This document shows, in pieces, positions 25,417 through 33,979 of a stretch of DNA of 64,000 nt. Below the pieces are notes generated by a model. That model did no database searches. It saw only the letters and a list, made by a program, of their open reading frames with translations, and was not told the origin of the DNA. Both the position numbers and the translations under genes were made by a program. Within the stretch, counting starts at the first letter, position 1. Each line of letters begins with the position of its first letter. Origin of the DNA: Streptomyces canus 299MFChir4.1 (GTDB taxonomy: Bacteria > Actinomycetota > Actinomycetes > Streptomycetales > Streptomycetaceae); contig NZ_KB911609.1 in the NCBI RefSeq assembly GCF_000383615.1, positions 1 to 64,000 of the forward strand. The letters are read 5' to 3'.

Positions 25417-25867
25417 TGCGCCCCTTTGGGACGTTCGGCCATTGGGCCAGTTTCAACATTTCCAGGACCCGGTGGATCAGGAAGCCCGCCAGCGGGAGTT
25501 CCACACCCACCGCCAATGCCACCGACCACCACACGTCCGGGGTGCCCAGCGCCAGCGACACGTCGAACCACGCGTCGCAGAGCAGCAGGGCACCCGTCGA
25601 CACGGCCGCCACCACGACCCCCCGGTGGCGGCGCCAGCCGAGCAGGGCCGTGGCGGCCATCGCGAGAAGAAGCAGGACGTCGAAGCCGACCCAGGTGGTG
25701 CGCCACTGGCGGACCGTGTACCCGCTGGGCAGCGTGAAGGCCAGCAGCACCGTCCAGGGGACGAGTCCGATGGCGCAGACGGTCAGCAGTTCCAGGGTGT
25801 GGCGCCGCTGCCGACGGATGTGCTCCAGCAGTTGGGGGGACGGTGCCTCGGTCCGTATCTCGCTCAC
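25409..25867 (-). CDS. Four-helix membrane protein
   Basis: A 152-residue protein with four hydrophobic segments (LELLTVCAIGLVPWTVLLAF, FDVLLLLAMAATALLGW, GVVVAAVSTGALLLCDAWFD and VALAVGVELPLAGFLIHRVL). The GTG start shares its first base with the stop codon of the upstream cold-shock gene (TAGTG), showing tight translational coupling. No family recognised. It may report on membrane or temperature state together with the cold-shock protein, but that is speculation. Confidence 0.7.
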   Translation of the reverse strand: MSEIRTEAPSPQLLEHIRRQRRHTLELLTVCAIGLVPWTVLLAFTLPSGYTVRQWRTTWVGFDVLLLLAMAATALLGWRRHRGVVVAAVSTGALLLCDAWFDVSLALGTPDVWWSVALAVGVELPLAGFLIHRVLEMLKLAQWPNVPKGRIR

Positions 25868-26250
25868 TACACGTCGAGTTGGTCGGCGACCGCTCGAAGG
25901 AGACCCGCGATCTTCCCGCCGGCGGCCTTGTCGGGGTAGCGGCCGCGCTCCAGCATCGGCGTGATGTTCTCCAGGAGGGTCGTCAGATCCTGGACGATGG
26001 AGGCCAGTTCGTCCGGCTTCTTGCGGGTCGCCGCCGCGACCGAGGGGGTCGGGTCCAGGACGGCCACCGAAAGAGCCTGATCACCGCGCTGCCCCGCGAC
26101 CACTCCGAACTCCACCCGCTGCCCGGGCTTCAGCGTCTCGACTCCGGCGGGGAGGACCGAGGAATGGACGAAGACGTCGCCGCCGTCGTCGCGGGAGAGA
26201 AAGCCGAAGCCCTTCTCACTGTTGAACCACTTGACCTTGCCGGTAGGCAC
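25867..26250 (-). CDS. Cold-shock domain protein with C-terminal extension
   Basis: A 127-residue protein. Residues 1-65 form a cold-shock OB fold: GKVKWFNSEKGFGFLSRDDG contains RNP1 (KGFGFL) and GDVFVHSSVLPAG contains RNP2 (VFVH). Residues about 75-127 (RKKPDELASIVQDLTTLLEN, ITPMLERGRYPDKAAGGKIA) are an added helical domain absent from the 67-residue classical Csps. The GTG start follows purine-rich GAGGAC. It is the first gene of a pair with the membrane protein at 25409. It probably binds single-stranded RNA or DNA. Confidence 0.85.
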   Translation of the reverse strand: MPTGKVKWFNSEKGFGFLSRDDGGDVFVHSSVLPAGVETLKPGQRVEFGVVAGQRGDQALSVAVLDPTPSVAAATRKKPDELASIVQDLTTLLENITPMLERGRYPDKAAGGKIAGLLRAVADQLDV

Positions 26251-26413
26251 GTCTGTCCTCGTCCTCGTACTCGTCGGAAAACTGCTTCTGAAACGGCTCT
26301 TGATAGCACTGGGGCGGGTCGTCGGGACCCGCCGGTACCAAGGCTAATGGTCTTCAGGCCGGTGACAAGACGTCGCCCGGTTGTTCCTTCGCGCAGGGAA
26401 CTACCCTGGTCCG

Positions 26414-26674
26414 GTGCGTGACAAAACCCAAACGAATTCCGCCGCTCCCGGTGACCGACTGATCCGTGCCGGAGCCATCGTGTTCTTCATCGGCGCGGTG
26501 GCCACTCTGGTCACCGTGGCCCCGTTCCTGCTCGGAACGACGCCTTTTCCGACATACATGTTCGGATTGAGCATGCTCATGGCCGTCGGCTTCGTGGTGG
26601 CCGGTGCGGGAGTGCTGCAATCGGTCGCGGCCGGAAGGCGTCAGGCGCGGGCCGGAACGCCGTCCGGACGGTAG
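26414..26674 (+). CDS. Small two-helix membrane protein
   Basis: An 86-residue protein from a GTG at 26414: VRDKTQTNSAAPGDRLIRAG, then two membrane helices (AIVFFIGAVATLVTVAPFLL and YMFGLSMLMAVGFVVAGAGV) and a short basic tail. Family unknown. Its 3' end overlaps the convergent HAD hydrolase gene by 34 bases. The gene before it, the cold-shock protein, is divergent. Confidence 0.65.
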   Translation: MRDKTQTNSAAPGDRLIRAGAIVFFIGAVATLVTVAPFLLGTTPFPTYMFGLSMLMAVGFVVAGAGVLQSVAAGRRQARAGTPSGR

Positions 26675-27291
26675 TCCGAAAACCACCCCGGAAACTCGGT
26701 GAGATCGCCGAGGACGACATCGGCTCCGGCCTCGGTCAGTTCCTCGGCGGTGCACGGGCCGGTGGGCACCGCGACCGACAGCGCCTCGGCGATCCGCGCC
26801 CCGCGCACGTCGCCCGTGTGGTCCCCGACGTACACGCTCGCGCCGTGCTCGCGCAGGGCCTCGCCCTTCTGCTCGGCCCACAGATTGCCGATCACCGCGT
26901 CGGGCTCCAGGCCCAGGTGCGTCATGTGCAGCTTGGCGTTGGGCTCCCACTTGGCCGTCACGACGATCGCCCGCCCGCCCGCCGCCTGTACGGCGCCGAT
27001 GGCCTCGCGGGCGCCGGGCATCGCCAGGGTGCCGGTGATGGCGTAGGTCGGGTAGAGCTCGCGGTAGAGGTCCGCCATGGCCGGGACCCGGTCCCCCGGG
27101 AACCAGTACGCCATCTCCTCCTGCAGCGGCGGCCCGAGCCGCGTCACCACCAGGTCGGCGTCGACGTACGTCCCGGTCCGCTCGGACAGTTCCACCCAGC
27201 AGGCGTGGATGCCGGGGCGGGAGTCTATGAGCGTCATGTCGAGATCGAAGCCGACGGTGGGACCGGGGGCGGTGATGCTTGTAGAGGCCAT
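26641..27291 (-). CDS. HAD-superfamily phosphatase
   Basis: A 216-residue HAD hydrolase with motif I FDLDMTLID (nucleophile and acid Asp), motif II around AIVVTAKWEP, the motif III lysine in the NLWAEQKGEAL stretch, and motif IV VYVGDHTGDVRGARIA. A cap inserted after motif I (ELSERTGTYVDADLVVTRLG) suggests a small-molecule phosphatase of the phosphoglycolate-phosphatase type. Start chosen at the ATG at 27291; an in-frame ATG at 27300 is equally possible. Substrate unknown. Confidence 0.82.
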   Translation of the reverse strand: MASTSITAPGPTVGFDLDMTLIDSRPGIHACWVELSERTGTYVDADLVVTRLGPPLQEEMAYWFPGDRVPAMADLYRELYPTYAITGTLAMPGAREAIGAVQAAGGRAIVVTAKWEPNAKLHMTHLGLEPDAVIGNLWAEQKGEALREHGASVYVGDHTGDVRGARIAEALSVAVPTGPCTAEELTEAGADVVLGDLTEFPGWFSDYRPDGVPARA

Positions 27292-27371
27292 ATGAGCCAT
27301 TGTGCCCAAGCCGTACGGCCGTCGGACAACGATTTCCGGCGGCCTGACTCCGCTGGCGCGACCCCCGTGCC

Positions 27372-28418
27372 CTACCGCCGCCGCTGCGAGCGCCACACCA
27401 GGAACAGCGCCGACGCCACGGCCGCCCCCCGCACGACCCACGGCCAGGTCTCGGCGACCGCGTCGTTCATGTGGCCCTGGGCGATCGGCTCGCCCCAGCG
27501 GCCCTCGTTCCGTCCCCACAGCCAGACGATCCCCGCGGTGAGCGAGAGGCTCGGCAGGAACACGACGGCCCATTTGGTCTCGGCGTCGGTCAGCCGGCGC
27601 GAGGCCCACGCGATGAGCCAGCCGACGACGAGGACGAGCAGGTTGCCGAGCACGGCGCCGACGACGAGCAGGGCGGCGGCGAGCAGCAGGAGGGGGTTGC
27701 TCCAGCCGCCGGGACCGGAGAACCGGCGGCGGGCCGGGGCGGCCTCGACGACCGGCTCCACGGCCTTGGCCCTGGCCTTGGCGACCGTCTTCGGCCTCCA
27801 CCAGGCCTTCCGGGTCTTCACCACCGGCGCGGGCGCCGCCTGCTCCACGGCGGGCGCGGGCTCCGGTTTCCTCTCCTCCTTGGGCGGCGGAGGCTTCAGC
27901 AGCTCCGGGATCTCCACCCCGCCCACGAACCCCGGCACGCTGTCCCCGACGCCGAAGGGACTGCTGTCCACCCGCCACCAGTCGGGCTGCGCCGCGCTGT
28001 CGCCGAGTTCGTCCAGACCGGCCACGTGGGGCCCGTGGGAGGTGTCGCGGGCGGGAGCGGGCTGTGGCGGGGTGTCGGGGCGCGGCCGGGGCACGACCTT
28101 GCGCAGGCCCCTGGGCCGCTCGGTCTCCTCCGTGTCCCGGTCCCGCTGTACGGGCATGGCGACGACCGGCGCCTGCGGGGCACTGCCCGCCGTGCCGCCG
28201 GCGGCGGTGACGACCTCGTCGGGGCTGCCCAACTTGGCGATGATCCGGCGGACGGCGGCGGGCGAGTCCACGGTGACCTTGGCGCGCCGCCGGTCGATCT
28301 CGTTGCGCAGTTCCGAGACGAGCCGCATCCGGGTGGACGACGGCAGCTGCCGCTGCTGCGCGACATCACCGACGCGGCTCAGATACTCGTAGACGACCTG
28401 GTCGCTCTCGATACCCAC
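27372..28418 (-). CDS. Membrane protein with N-terminal permease-prefix-like domain
   Basis: A 348-residue protein read from GTG at 28418 (GGAGGGG five bases upstream). Residues 1-70 (YEYLSRVGDVAQQRQLPSST, RLVSELRNEIDRRRA and IIAKLGSPDEVVTAA) resemble the helical prefix found before some actinobacterial permeases and HAAS-type signalling proteins. A long proline/glutamate/lysine-rich linker (about 75-220) follows, then four membrane helices. It is divergent from the helicase-associated gene. Role unknown; it may be a membrane regulator. Confidence 0.65.
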   Translation of the reverse strand: MGIESDQVVYEYLSRVGDVAQQRQLPSSTRMRLVSELRNEIDRRRAKVTVDSPAAVRRIIAKLGSPDEVVTAAGGTAGSAPQAPVVAMPVQRDRDTEETERPRGLRKVVPRPRPDTPPQPAPARDTSHGPHVAGLDELGDSAAQPDWWRVDSSPFGVGDSVPGFVGGVEIPELLKPPPPKEERKPEPAPAVEQAAPAPVVKTRKAWWRPKTVAKARAKAVEPVVEAAPARRRFSGPGGWSNPLLLLAAALLVVGAVLGNLLVLVVGWLIAWASRRLTDAETKWAVVFLPSLSLTAGIVWLWGRNEGRWGEPIAQGHMNDAVAETWPWVVRGAAVASALFLVWRSQRRR

Positions 28419-28574
28419 GAAGTCCCCTCCGGGGCGGGTGCGTTGGATACCCCGTGGGACGACGTTAGCGCAGGCAGCCGCCGATCGGACGGGCCCCGGC
28501 GTCGAGCCGGACGGTTGCGCGGACGCGGGGTACGTCACCCCTGCCCCGTCCCGCCACCCGCTACCGTTGGTCGG

Positions 28575-31094
28575 ATGAGCAACCCGGCCGTTCCGCCGCG
28601 CTCCCTCGCGGAAGCGCTCCGGGCCAGGGACGACGTTTCCCTGGCCGCGCTTCTGCGTGCCCGCCCCGACCTCATCACCCCCGTGCCCACGGACCTCACC
28701 CAGCTCGCCACCCGGGCCGGGACACGGGCGTCGGTGGTACGGGCGCTGGAGCGGCTTGACCGTTTCGCGCTCCAGACGGCGGAGGCGCTGGCGGTGGCGG
28801 CGGACCCGGCGCCCTACGGCGAACTGCTCGCTCTGCTCGCCGGCGACGACGGCGACCCGGCCGTCTCGGCGGCCCTCCCGCGCGCCCTCGGCACCCTGCG
28901 GGAGCAGGCCCTGGTGTGGGGCGACGACGACCGGCTGCGGCTGGTGCGCACGGCCCGTGAGCTGCTCGCGCCCTCGCCGCAGCATCCCTCGCCGACCGGG
29001 CTCGGGCCGACCGTCCAGGAGGCCACGGCGGGGATGTCACCGGGCCGCATCCAGGACATCGTCACGGCGGCGGGGCTCGGCTCGACCCACGACGCGGTCT
29101 CCGCGGTGGCGTCGCTGACGGCCCTGTTCGCCGACCGCGGGCGGATGTCGGCGCTGCTCGCCGGGCTCCCGGAGGAGTCGCGGGAGGTGCTCTCGCGGCT
29201 GGTGTGGGGTCCGCCGTACGGCCAGGTCACCGCCGAGCCGGCGGTCCATCTGCGCCGCCTGCTGGATCTGGGGCTGCTGGTGCCGACGGCGCCCGGGACG
29301 GTCGTACTCCCCCGGGAGGTGGCCCTGCATCTGCGCGGCGGCCGGGCGCACCGGGAGGTGGCGCCGCTGCCGCCGGCCGTGGAGCCCGCGGCGACCCACC
29401 GTCCGCAGGTGGTGGACGCGACGGCGGCCGGGCAGGCGTACACCGCGCTCGCGACCGTCGAGGAGCTGCTGAAGGACTGGGATGAGGGCGGGCCCGCGGT
29501 GCTGCGGGCGGGCGGCCTGAGCGTCCGCGACCTCAAGCGCACGGCCGTCGCGCTGGACGTGGCGGAACCGGTCGCCGCGTTCTGGGTGGAACTGGCGTAC
29601 GCGGCGGGCCTGCTGGCCTCCGACGGCGAGGCCGACGAGCGGTACGCGGCGACCCCGGCCCACGACGAGTGGCTGGAGCAGCCGCCGGCACAGCGCTGGA
29701 CCCGTCTGGCGGAGGCGTGGCTGACGGCGACCCGGGTGCCGGGGCTGGTGGGCGGCCGGGACGCGAAGGACCGCACCCTGTCGACGCTGGGCCCGGGACT
29801 CGACCGCAGCGCCGCGCCGGAGGTACGGCACCGGGTGCTGACGCTGCTCGCGGGGCTGCCCGAGGGGGCGTCGCCGTCGAGGGAGTCGGTGCTGGCCCGG
29901 CTGGGCTGGGAGCGTCCGCTGCGGGGGCCGCAGCGCGGGGACGACCTGCGGTCACGGCTCGCCGAGTGGACGTTGACGGAGGCGGAGCTGCTGGGCGTGA
30001 CGGGGCGGGGGGCGCTGTCGGGGCACGGGCGGGCGTTGCTGGGCGCGAGCGCCCCGAAGACGCCGGGCAAGGAGCCGCAGGGCCCCGGCGACAAGCTTCC
30101 CGTGCACCACCGGCCCACCGTCGCCGAGCCCCTCTCCCCCGCCGAGCAGGCCACCGCGTCCGCCGCGGCCGCCCGGCTGCTCGCGCCGCTGCTGCCCGAG
30201 CCGCTCGACCACGTCCTGCTCCAGGCCGACCTGACGGCGGTGGCCCCGGGGCCCTTGCAGCGGTCGCTGGCCGAGGTGCTGGACGTCCTGGCCGACGTGG
30301 AGTCGAAGGGCGGGGCGACCGTCTACCGCTTCACCCCCGGCTCGGTACGCCGTGCCCTGGACGCCGGCCAGGCCGCTTCCGACCTGCACGCCTTCCTCGC
30401 CGCGCACTCGCGGACGCCGGTGCCGCAGCCGCTGACGTATCTGATCGACGACGTGGCGCGCAGACACGGCCACCTCCGGGTCGGCGCGGCCTCCGCGTAC
30501 GTCCGCTGCGACGACGACGCGCTGCTCAACGAGATCCTCGCCGACAAGCGCGCCGCGGGCCTGCGCCTGCGCCGCCTGGCCCCGACCGTGCTGGCCGCGC
30601 AGACCGACCCGGCGTCGCTGCTGGACGGCCTGCGCGCGATGGGCTTCGCCCCGGCCGCCGAGTCCGCGGAGGGCGACGTCCTGATCACCCGCGCCCACGC
30701 TCACCGCACCCCGCCGCGCACCGCCCCCGAACCCGTCCCGGACGGCCCCCCGGTCCCCGACGCGACTCTCCTGTCGGCCGCGATCCGGGCCGTCCGCGCC
30801 GGCGACCTGGCCGCGACGACCCCCCACAGACAGACCGACCGGCCGCAGCCCGCCACCGGCGAACTCCCGCGCACCAGCTCCGCCGAGACCCTCGCCACCA
30901 TGCAGGCCGCCGTCCTGACCGGCGAGGCCCTGTGGATCGGCTACGTCAACGCCGAGGGCGCCGCCAGCCAGCGCGTCATCGCCCCCATCCGCGTCGAGGG
31001 CGGCTTCGTGACGGCCTACGACCACACGGCGGACGAGGTACGCACGTATCCGCTGCACCGGGTGACCGGGGTGGCGGAGCTCGCCGAGGAGTAG
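28575..31094 (+). CDS. Helicase-associated domain protein (XPB/Ssl2-like), WYL-type C-terminus
   Basis: An 839-residue protein that lacks Walker motifs. Its repeated winged-helix-like blocks (RSLAEALRARDDVSLAALLR, ARPDLITPVPTDLTQLATRA) and a domain around PLPEPLDHVLLQADLTAVAP match the XPB/Ssl2-like helicase-associated proteins of actinomycetes. The end (LTGEALWIGYVNAEGAASQR, then VIAPIRVEGGFVTAYDH) has the WYL-like sensor pattern. It stops 728 bases before the XPB helicase gene on the same strand; in mycobacteria the homologues are also neighbours (Rv0861c/Rv0862c). A joint role in DNA repair or transcription-coupled remodelling is likely. Confidence 0.8.
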   Translation: MSNPAVPPRSLAEALRARDDVSLAALLRARPDLITPVPTDLTQLATRAGTRASVVRALERLDRFALQTAEALAVAADPAPYGELLALLAGDDGDPAVSAALPRALGTLREQALVWGDDDRLRLVRTARELLAPSPQHPSPTGLGPTVQEATAGMSPGRIQDIVTAAGLGSTHDAVSAVASLTALFADRGRMSALLAGLPEESREVLSRLVWGPPYGQVTAEPAVHLRRLLDLGLLVPTAPGTVVLPREVALHLRGGRAHREVAPLPPAVEPAATHRPQVVDATAAGQAYTALATVEELLKDWDEGGPAVLRAGGLSVRDLKRTAVALDVAEPVAAFWVELAYAAGLLASDGEADERYAATPAHDEWLEQPPAQRWTRLAEAWLTATRVPGLVGGRDAKDRTLSTLGPGLDRSAAPEVRHRVLTLLAGLPEGASPSRESVLARLGWERPLRGPQRGDDLRSRLAEWTLTEAELLGVTGRGALSGHGRALLGASAPKTPGKEPQGPGDKLPVHHRPTVAEPLSPAEQATASAAAARLLAPLLPEPLDHVLLQADLTAVAPGPLQRSLAEVLDVLADVESKGGATVYRFTPGSVRRALDAGQAASDLHAFLAAHSRTPVPQPLTYLIDDVARRHGHLRVGAASAYVRCDDDALLNEILADKRAAGLRLRRLAPTVLAAQTDPASLLDGLRAMGFAPAAESAEGDVLITRAHAHRTPPRTAPEPVPDGPPVPDATLLSAAIRAVRAGDLAATTPHRQTDRPQPATGELPRTSSAETLATMQAAVLTGEALWIGYVNAEGAASQRVIAPIRVEGGFVTAYDHTADEVRTYPLHRVTGVAELAEE

Positions 31095-31101
31095 GGCCCC
31101 C

Positions 31102-31647
31102 TCAGCACTGGGTGACCGGGGAGTTCGCGGGCAGGCCGAAGTGGGACCGGGCCGCGGATTCCAGCGGGGTGGCGGGCACGCCGGGATCGAAGCCGGCGGG
31201 GGTGGCGCGGCCGAAGTGGGACGTCAGCCACTCCGCGTTGCCCGCGCCGTCCGGCGGCCCCTCCTGCGACACGACCACGTAGTCGCCGTCGGCCTCCCGC
31301 CGCAGCCGCAGCACCTGTGGCACCTCGGCCCCGCCGCACTCCACCAGGCGCCCCGCCCGCACCCCGTACTCCAGGCACAGCGTGCTGACACCGGCCCGCA
31401 CGAGTCCGTCCCGCTCGTCGAGGTCCACCGCCTCCGCCCGGCAGAACCAACGCGCCCGGAGCCCGGGCTCGCTCTCCCCGTACCCGGCGCCGCGCGACTG
31501 CTCCACGAGCCGCGCCTCGATGGCCGGCCGCACCTGGTTCCACAGCTGGGGGTCGGCGTCCGAGGGCCAGCGGGCCCACGCCCCCGTCGCCACCAGCACC
31601 ACGACCGCGCCCCCGCCGACCGCCCATCTGCCCGCAGACATCCCCAT
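31102..31647 (-). CDS. Secreted or membrane-anchored hypothetical protein
   Basis: A 181-residue protein with one N-terminal hydrophobic segment (WAVGGGAVVVLVATGAWARW) acting as anchor or signal. The outer part holds three central cysteines (WFCRAEA, STLCLEY, LVECGG) and one at the very C-terminus (SPVTQC). GGGAGGAC two bases before the ATG fixes the start. It sits on the opposite strand between the helicase-associated gene and XPB, so it is not part of their operon. Function unknown. Confidence 0.65.
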   Translation of the reverse strand: MGMSAGRWAVGGGAVVVLVATGAWARWPSDADPQLWNQVRPAIEARLVEQSRGAGYGESEPGLRARWFCRAEAVDLDERDGLVRAGVSTLCLEYGVRAGRLVECGGAEVPQVLRLRREADGDYVVVSQEGPPDGAGNAEWLTSHFGRATPAGFDPGVPATPLESAARSHFGLPANSPVTQC

Positions 31648-31821
31648 GCGTCCTCCCGGCCCGCTCCCGTCAGTCAAGACAGCCGAACGGGGGCCGGGGT
31701 TGCATCGGAACGCCCTCGGTGACCTTCCGCGGGCTTCCGCGGCCTTCCTCGACCTTCCTTGGCCTCCCTTGATCGTCCCTGGTTGAGGCACACTGGACGT
31801 TTGGCCCGTGCGGAAGGATGC

Positions 31822-33471
31822 ATGTACGTGAACGGTCCTCTCATCGTCCAGTCCGACAAGACCCTGCTGCTCGAGGTCGACCACGAGCAGGCCGACGAGT
31901 GCCGTCGCGCCATCGCGCCGTTCGCCGAGCTGGAGCGGGCGCCCGAGCACATCCACACCTACCGGGTGACCCCGCTGGGGCTGTGGAACGCGCGCGCCGC
32001 CGGGCACGACGCCGAGCAGGTGGTCGACGCGCTGGTGCAGTACAGCCGCTATCCGGTGCCGCACGCCCTGCTCGTCGACGTCGCCGAGACGATGGACCGG
32101 TACGGGCGGCTCACCCTCAGCAAGCACCCCGCCCACGGACTCGTGCTCACCACCACCGACCGGCCGGTGCTTGAGGAGATCCTGCGCTCGAAGCGGATCA
32201 TCCCGCTGGTCGGGGCGCGGCTCGACCCGGACACCGTGGCCGTGCACCCCTCCGAGCGCGGGCAGATCAAGCAGACGCTGCTGAAGCTGGGCTGGCCCGC
32301 CGAGGACCTCGCGGGGTACGTCGACGGCGAGGCGCACCCGATCGAGCTGGACGAGGACGGGTGGGCGCTCAGGCCCTACCAGAAGCAGGCCGTGGAGAAC
32401 TTCTGGCACGGCGGCAGCGGGGTCGTGGTACTCCCCTGCGGCGCGGGGAAGACCCTGGTCGGCGCCGGGGCCATGGCGCAGGCCAAGTCGACCACGCTCA
32501 TCCTCGTCACCAACACCGTCTCGGCCCGGCAGTGGAAGCACGAGCTGGTGAAGCGGACCTCGCTGACGGAGGAGGAGATCGGCGAGTACAGCGGGACCCG
32601 CAAGGAGATCCGGCCCGTCACCATCGCCACCTACCAGGTGCTGACGACCCGGCGGAAGGGCGTCTACCCGCACCTGGAGCTCTTCGACTCCCGGGACTGG
32701 GGGCTCATCCTCTACGACGAGGTGCACCTGCTGCCCGCGCCCGTCTTCAAGTTCACCGCCGATCTCCAGGCCCGCCGCAGACTCGGACTGACCGCGACCC
32801 TCGTGCGGGAGGACGGGCGGGAGTCGGACGTCTTCTCGCTGATCGGACCCAAGCGGTTCGACGCGCCGTGGAAGGAGATCGAGGCGCAGGGCTACATCGC
32901 GCCGGCCGACTGTGTCGAGGTGCGGGTGAACCTGACCGACTCCGAGCGGCTCGCCTACGCCACCGCCGAGCAGGAGGAGAAGTACCGCTTCTGTGCCACG
33001 ACCGCGACCAAGCGGAAGGTCACGGAGGCGCTCGTCAAGCGCTTCGCGGGTCAGCAGATCCTGGTGATCGGCCAGTACATCGACCAGCTCGACGAACTCG
33101 GCGAGCATCTGGACGCCCCCGTCATCAAGGGCGAGACCTCCAACGCCCAGCGCGAGAAGCTCTTCGACGCCTTCCGGCAGGGCGAGATCAGCGTGCTGGT
33201 GGTGTCGAAGGTGGCGAACTTCTCCATCGACCTGCCGGAGGCGACGGTCGCCATCCAGGTCTCGGGCACCTTCGGCTCCCGCCAGGAGGAGGCGCAACGG
33301 CTCGGCCGGGTGCTGCGCCCGAAGGCGGACGGCCACCAGGCCCACTTCTACTCCGTGGTCGCCCGGGACACCATCGACCAGGACTTCGCCGCGCACCGCC
33401 AGCGCTTCCTGGCGGAACAGGGGTACGCCTACCGGATCGTGGACGCGGACGAGCTGCTGGCCGAGAGCTGA
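31822..33471 (+). CDS. DNA repair helicase XPB
   Basis: A 549-residue superfamily 2 helicase, close to the 542-residue mycobacterial XPB. An N-terminal damage-recognition-like domain (1-180) leads to Walker A GVVVLPCGAGKTLVGAGAMA, motif II DEVHLLPAP, motif III GLTATLVREDGR and, after the RED-like motif, motif VI QRLGRVLRPKADGHQ. GGAAGG four bases upstream supports the start. Bacterial XPB unwinds 3'-to-5' and can anneal strands. The helicase-associated gene upstream makes a two-gene functional set interrupted only by an opposite-strand gene. Confidence 0.92.
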   Translation: MYVNGPLIVQSDKTLLLEVDHEQADECRRAIAPFAELERAPEHIHTYRVTPLGLWNARAAGHDAEQVVDALVQYSRYPVPHALLVDVAETMDRYGRLTLSKHPAHGLVLTTTDRPVLEEILRSKRIIPLVGARLDPDTVAVHPSERGQIKQTLLKLGWPAEDLAGYVDGEAHPIELDEDGWALRPYQKQAVENFWHGGSGVVVLPCGAGKTLVGAGAMAQAKSTTLILVTNTVSARQWKHELVKRTSLTEEEIGEYSGTRKEIRPVTIATYQVLTTRRKGVYPHLELFDSRDWGLILYDEVHLLPAPVFKFTADLQARRRLGLTATLVREDGRESDVFSLIGPKRFDAPWKEIEAQGYIAPADCVEVRVNLTDSERLAYATAEQEEKYRFCATTATKRKVTEALVKRFAGQQILVIGQYIDQLDELGEHLDAPVIKGETSNAQREKLFDAFRQGEISVLVVSKVANFSIDLPEATVAIQVSGTFGSRQEEAQRLGRVLRPKADGHQAHFYSVVARDTIDQDFAAHRQRFLAEQGYAYRIVDADELLAES

Positions 33472-33478
33472 CCGGGGG

Positions 33479-33661
33479 CTACCTGCGGCGGACGCCGACT
33501 TCCTCGCCGTACTCGCCGAGTATGACGACGTCGAAGGCGGCGACCGCGAAGACACGGATGGCGCGCAGGGCGTCGCCGAGGCGGTGGGCCCTGTGGCCGC
33601 CTGAGACGGGGGCCGCGCCGGACGGGCGACCGGGGGCTGGGGTGAAGGCCGCTGTACTCAT
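33479..33661 (-). CDS. Small hypothetical protein
   Basis: A 60-residue protein MSTAAFTPAPGRPSGAAPVS, then HRLGDALRAIRVFAVAAFDV, then VILGEYGEEVGVRRR. The middle may form one amphipathic or short membrane helix. I recall similar short proteins ending EYGEE-x-GVRR in Streptomyces, which favours a real gene. An ATG 36 bases upstream would lengthen it. It is convergent to XPB (8 bases between the stops). Confidence 0.6.
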   Translation of the reverse strand: MSTAAFTPAPGRPSGAAPVSGGHRAHRLGDALRAIRVFAVAAFDVVILGEYGEEVGVRRR

Positions 33662-33703
33662 GTCTCCATGGTGGCCGAGCAGGCATAAAGAGGGCATCGG
33701 TCC

Positions 33704-33864
33704 CAGGTAGCCCCTTTCTGTGCTACCTGAGTACCGCCCGCAGGTGGAGCCACCCCTAGAGGAGGAGGGGCGATCCCTTAGGGGGGCGATCCCTCAGGGG
33801 CAGGAGAACGCGCTGAGGGGCGGAAGAAATTCGTTGGCCCCCTCCCGCCCCGTCCCTCTAGAAT
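33704..33864 (+). promoter_or_regulatory. Promoter and repeat-rich control region of the HelR-type gene
   Basis: Three things are visible. An 8-bp perfect inverted repeat CAGGTAGC/GCTACCTG (33704-33729) flanks ten bases. The 12-mer GGGGCGATCCCT occurs twice, at 33767-33778 and 33783-33794, spaced 16. A promoter-like pair TTGGCC (33834) and TAGAAT (33859-33864) has a 19-base spacer. If the promoter is right, the repeats lie 40-70 bases upstream of the -35, where a regulator would bind, and the leader before the TTG start is about 110 bases. The rifamycin-associated element reported for helR genes was not recognised here. Confidence 0.5.
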
Positions 33865-33979
33865 CTCCGCTCTTGCCCGCCTCCCTCCCGGAGTGCCGCC
33901 GCCCGGACGGAAACCGGTCGGCACCTCGCTGCCGTCCACCCGGCAGCCACCACCCCGCAGCATCTTCGGAGGCACCCCC

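Noticed and set aside
27471..28574. A 5' extension of the helicase-associated frame
   Set aside because: It covers the opposite-strand membrane-protein gene and has shadow composition; the ATG at 28575 begins the conserved sequence.
31648..33555. Upstream extension of the secreted-protein frame across XPB
   Set aside because: The extension is the antisense of the XPB gene; the ATG at 31647 has a strong ribosome site and begins the signal segment.
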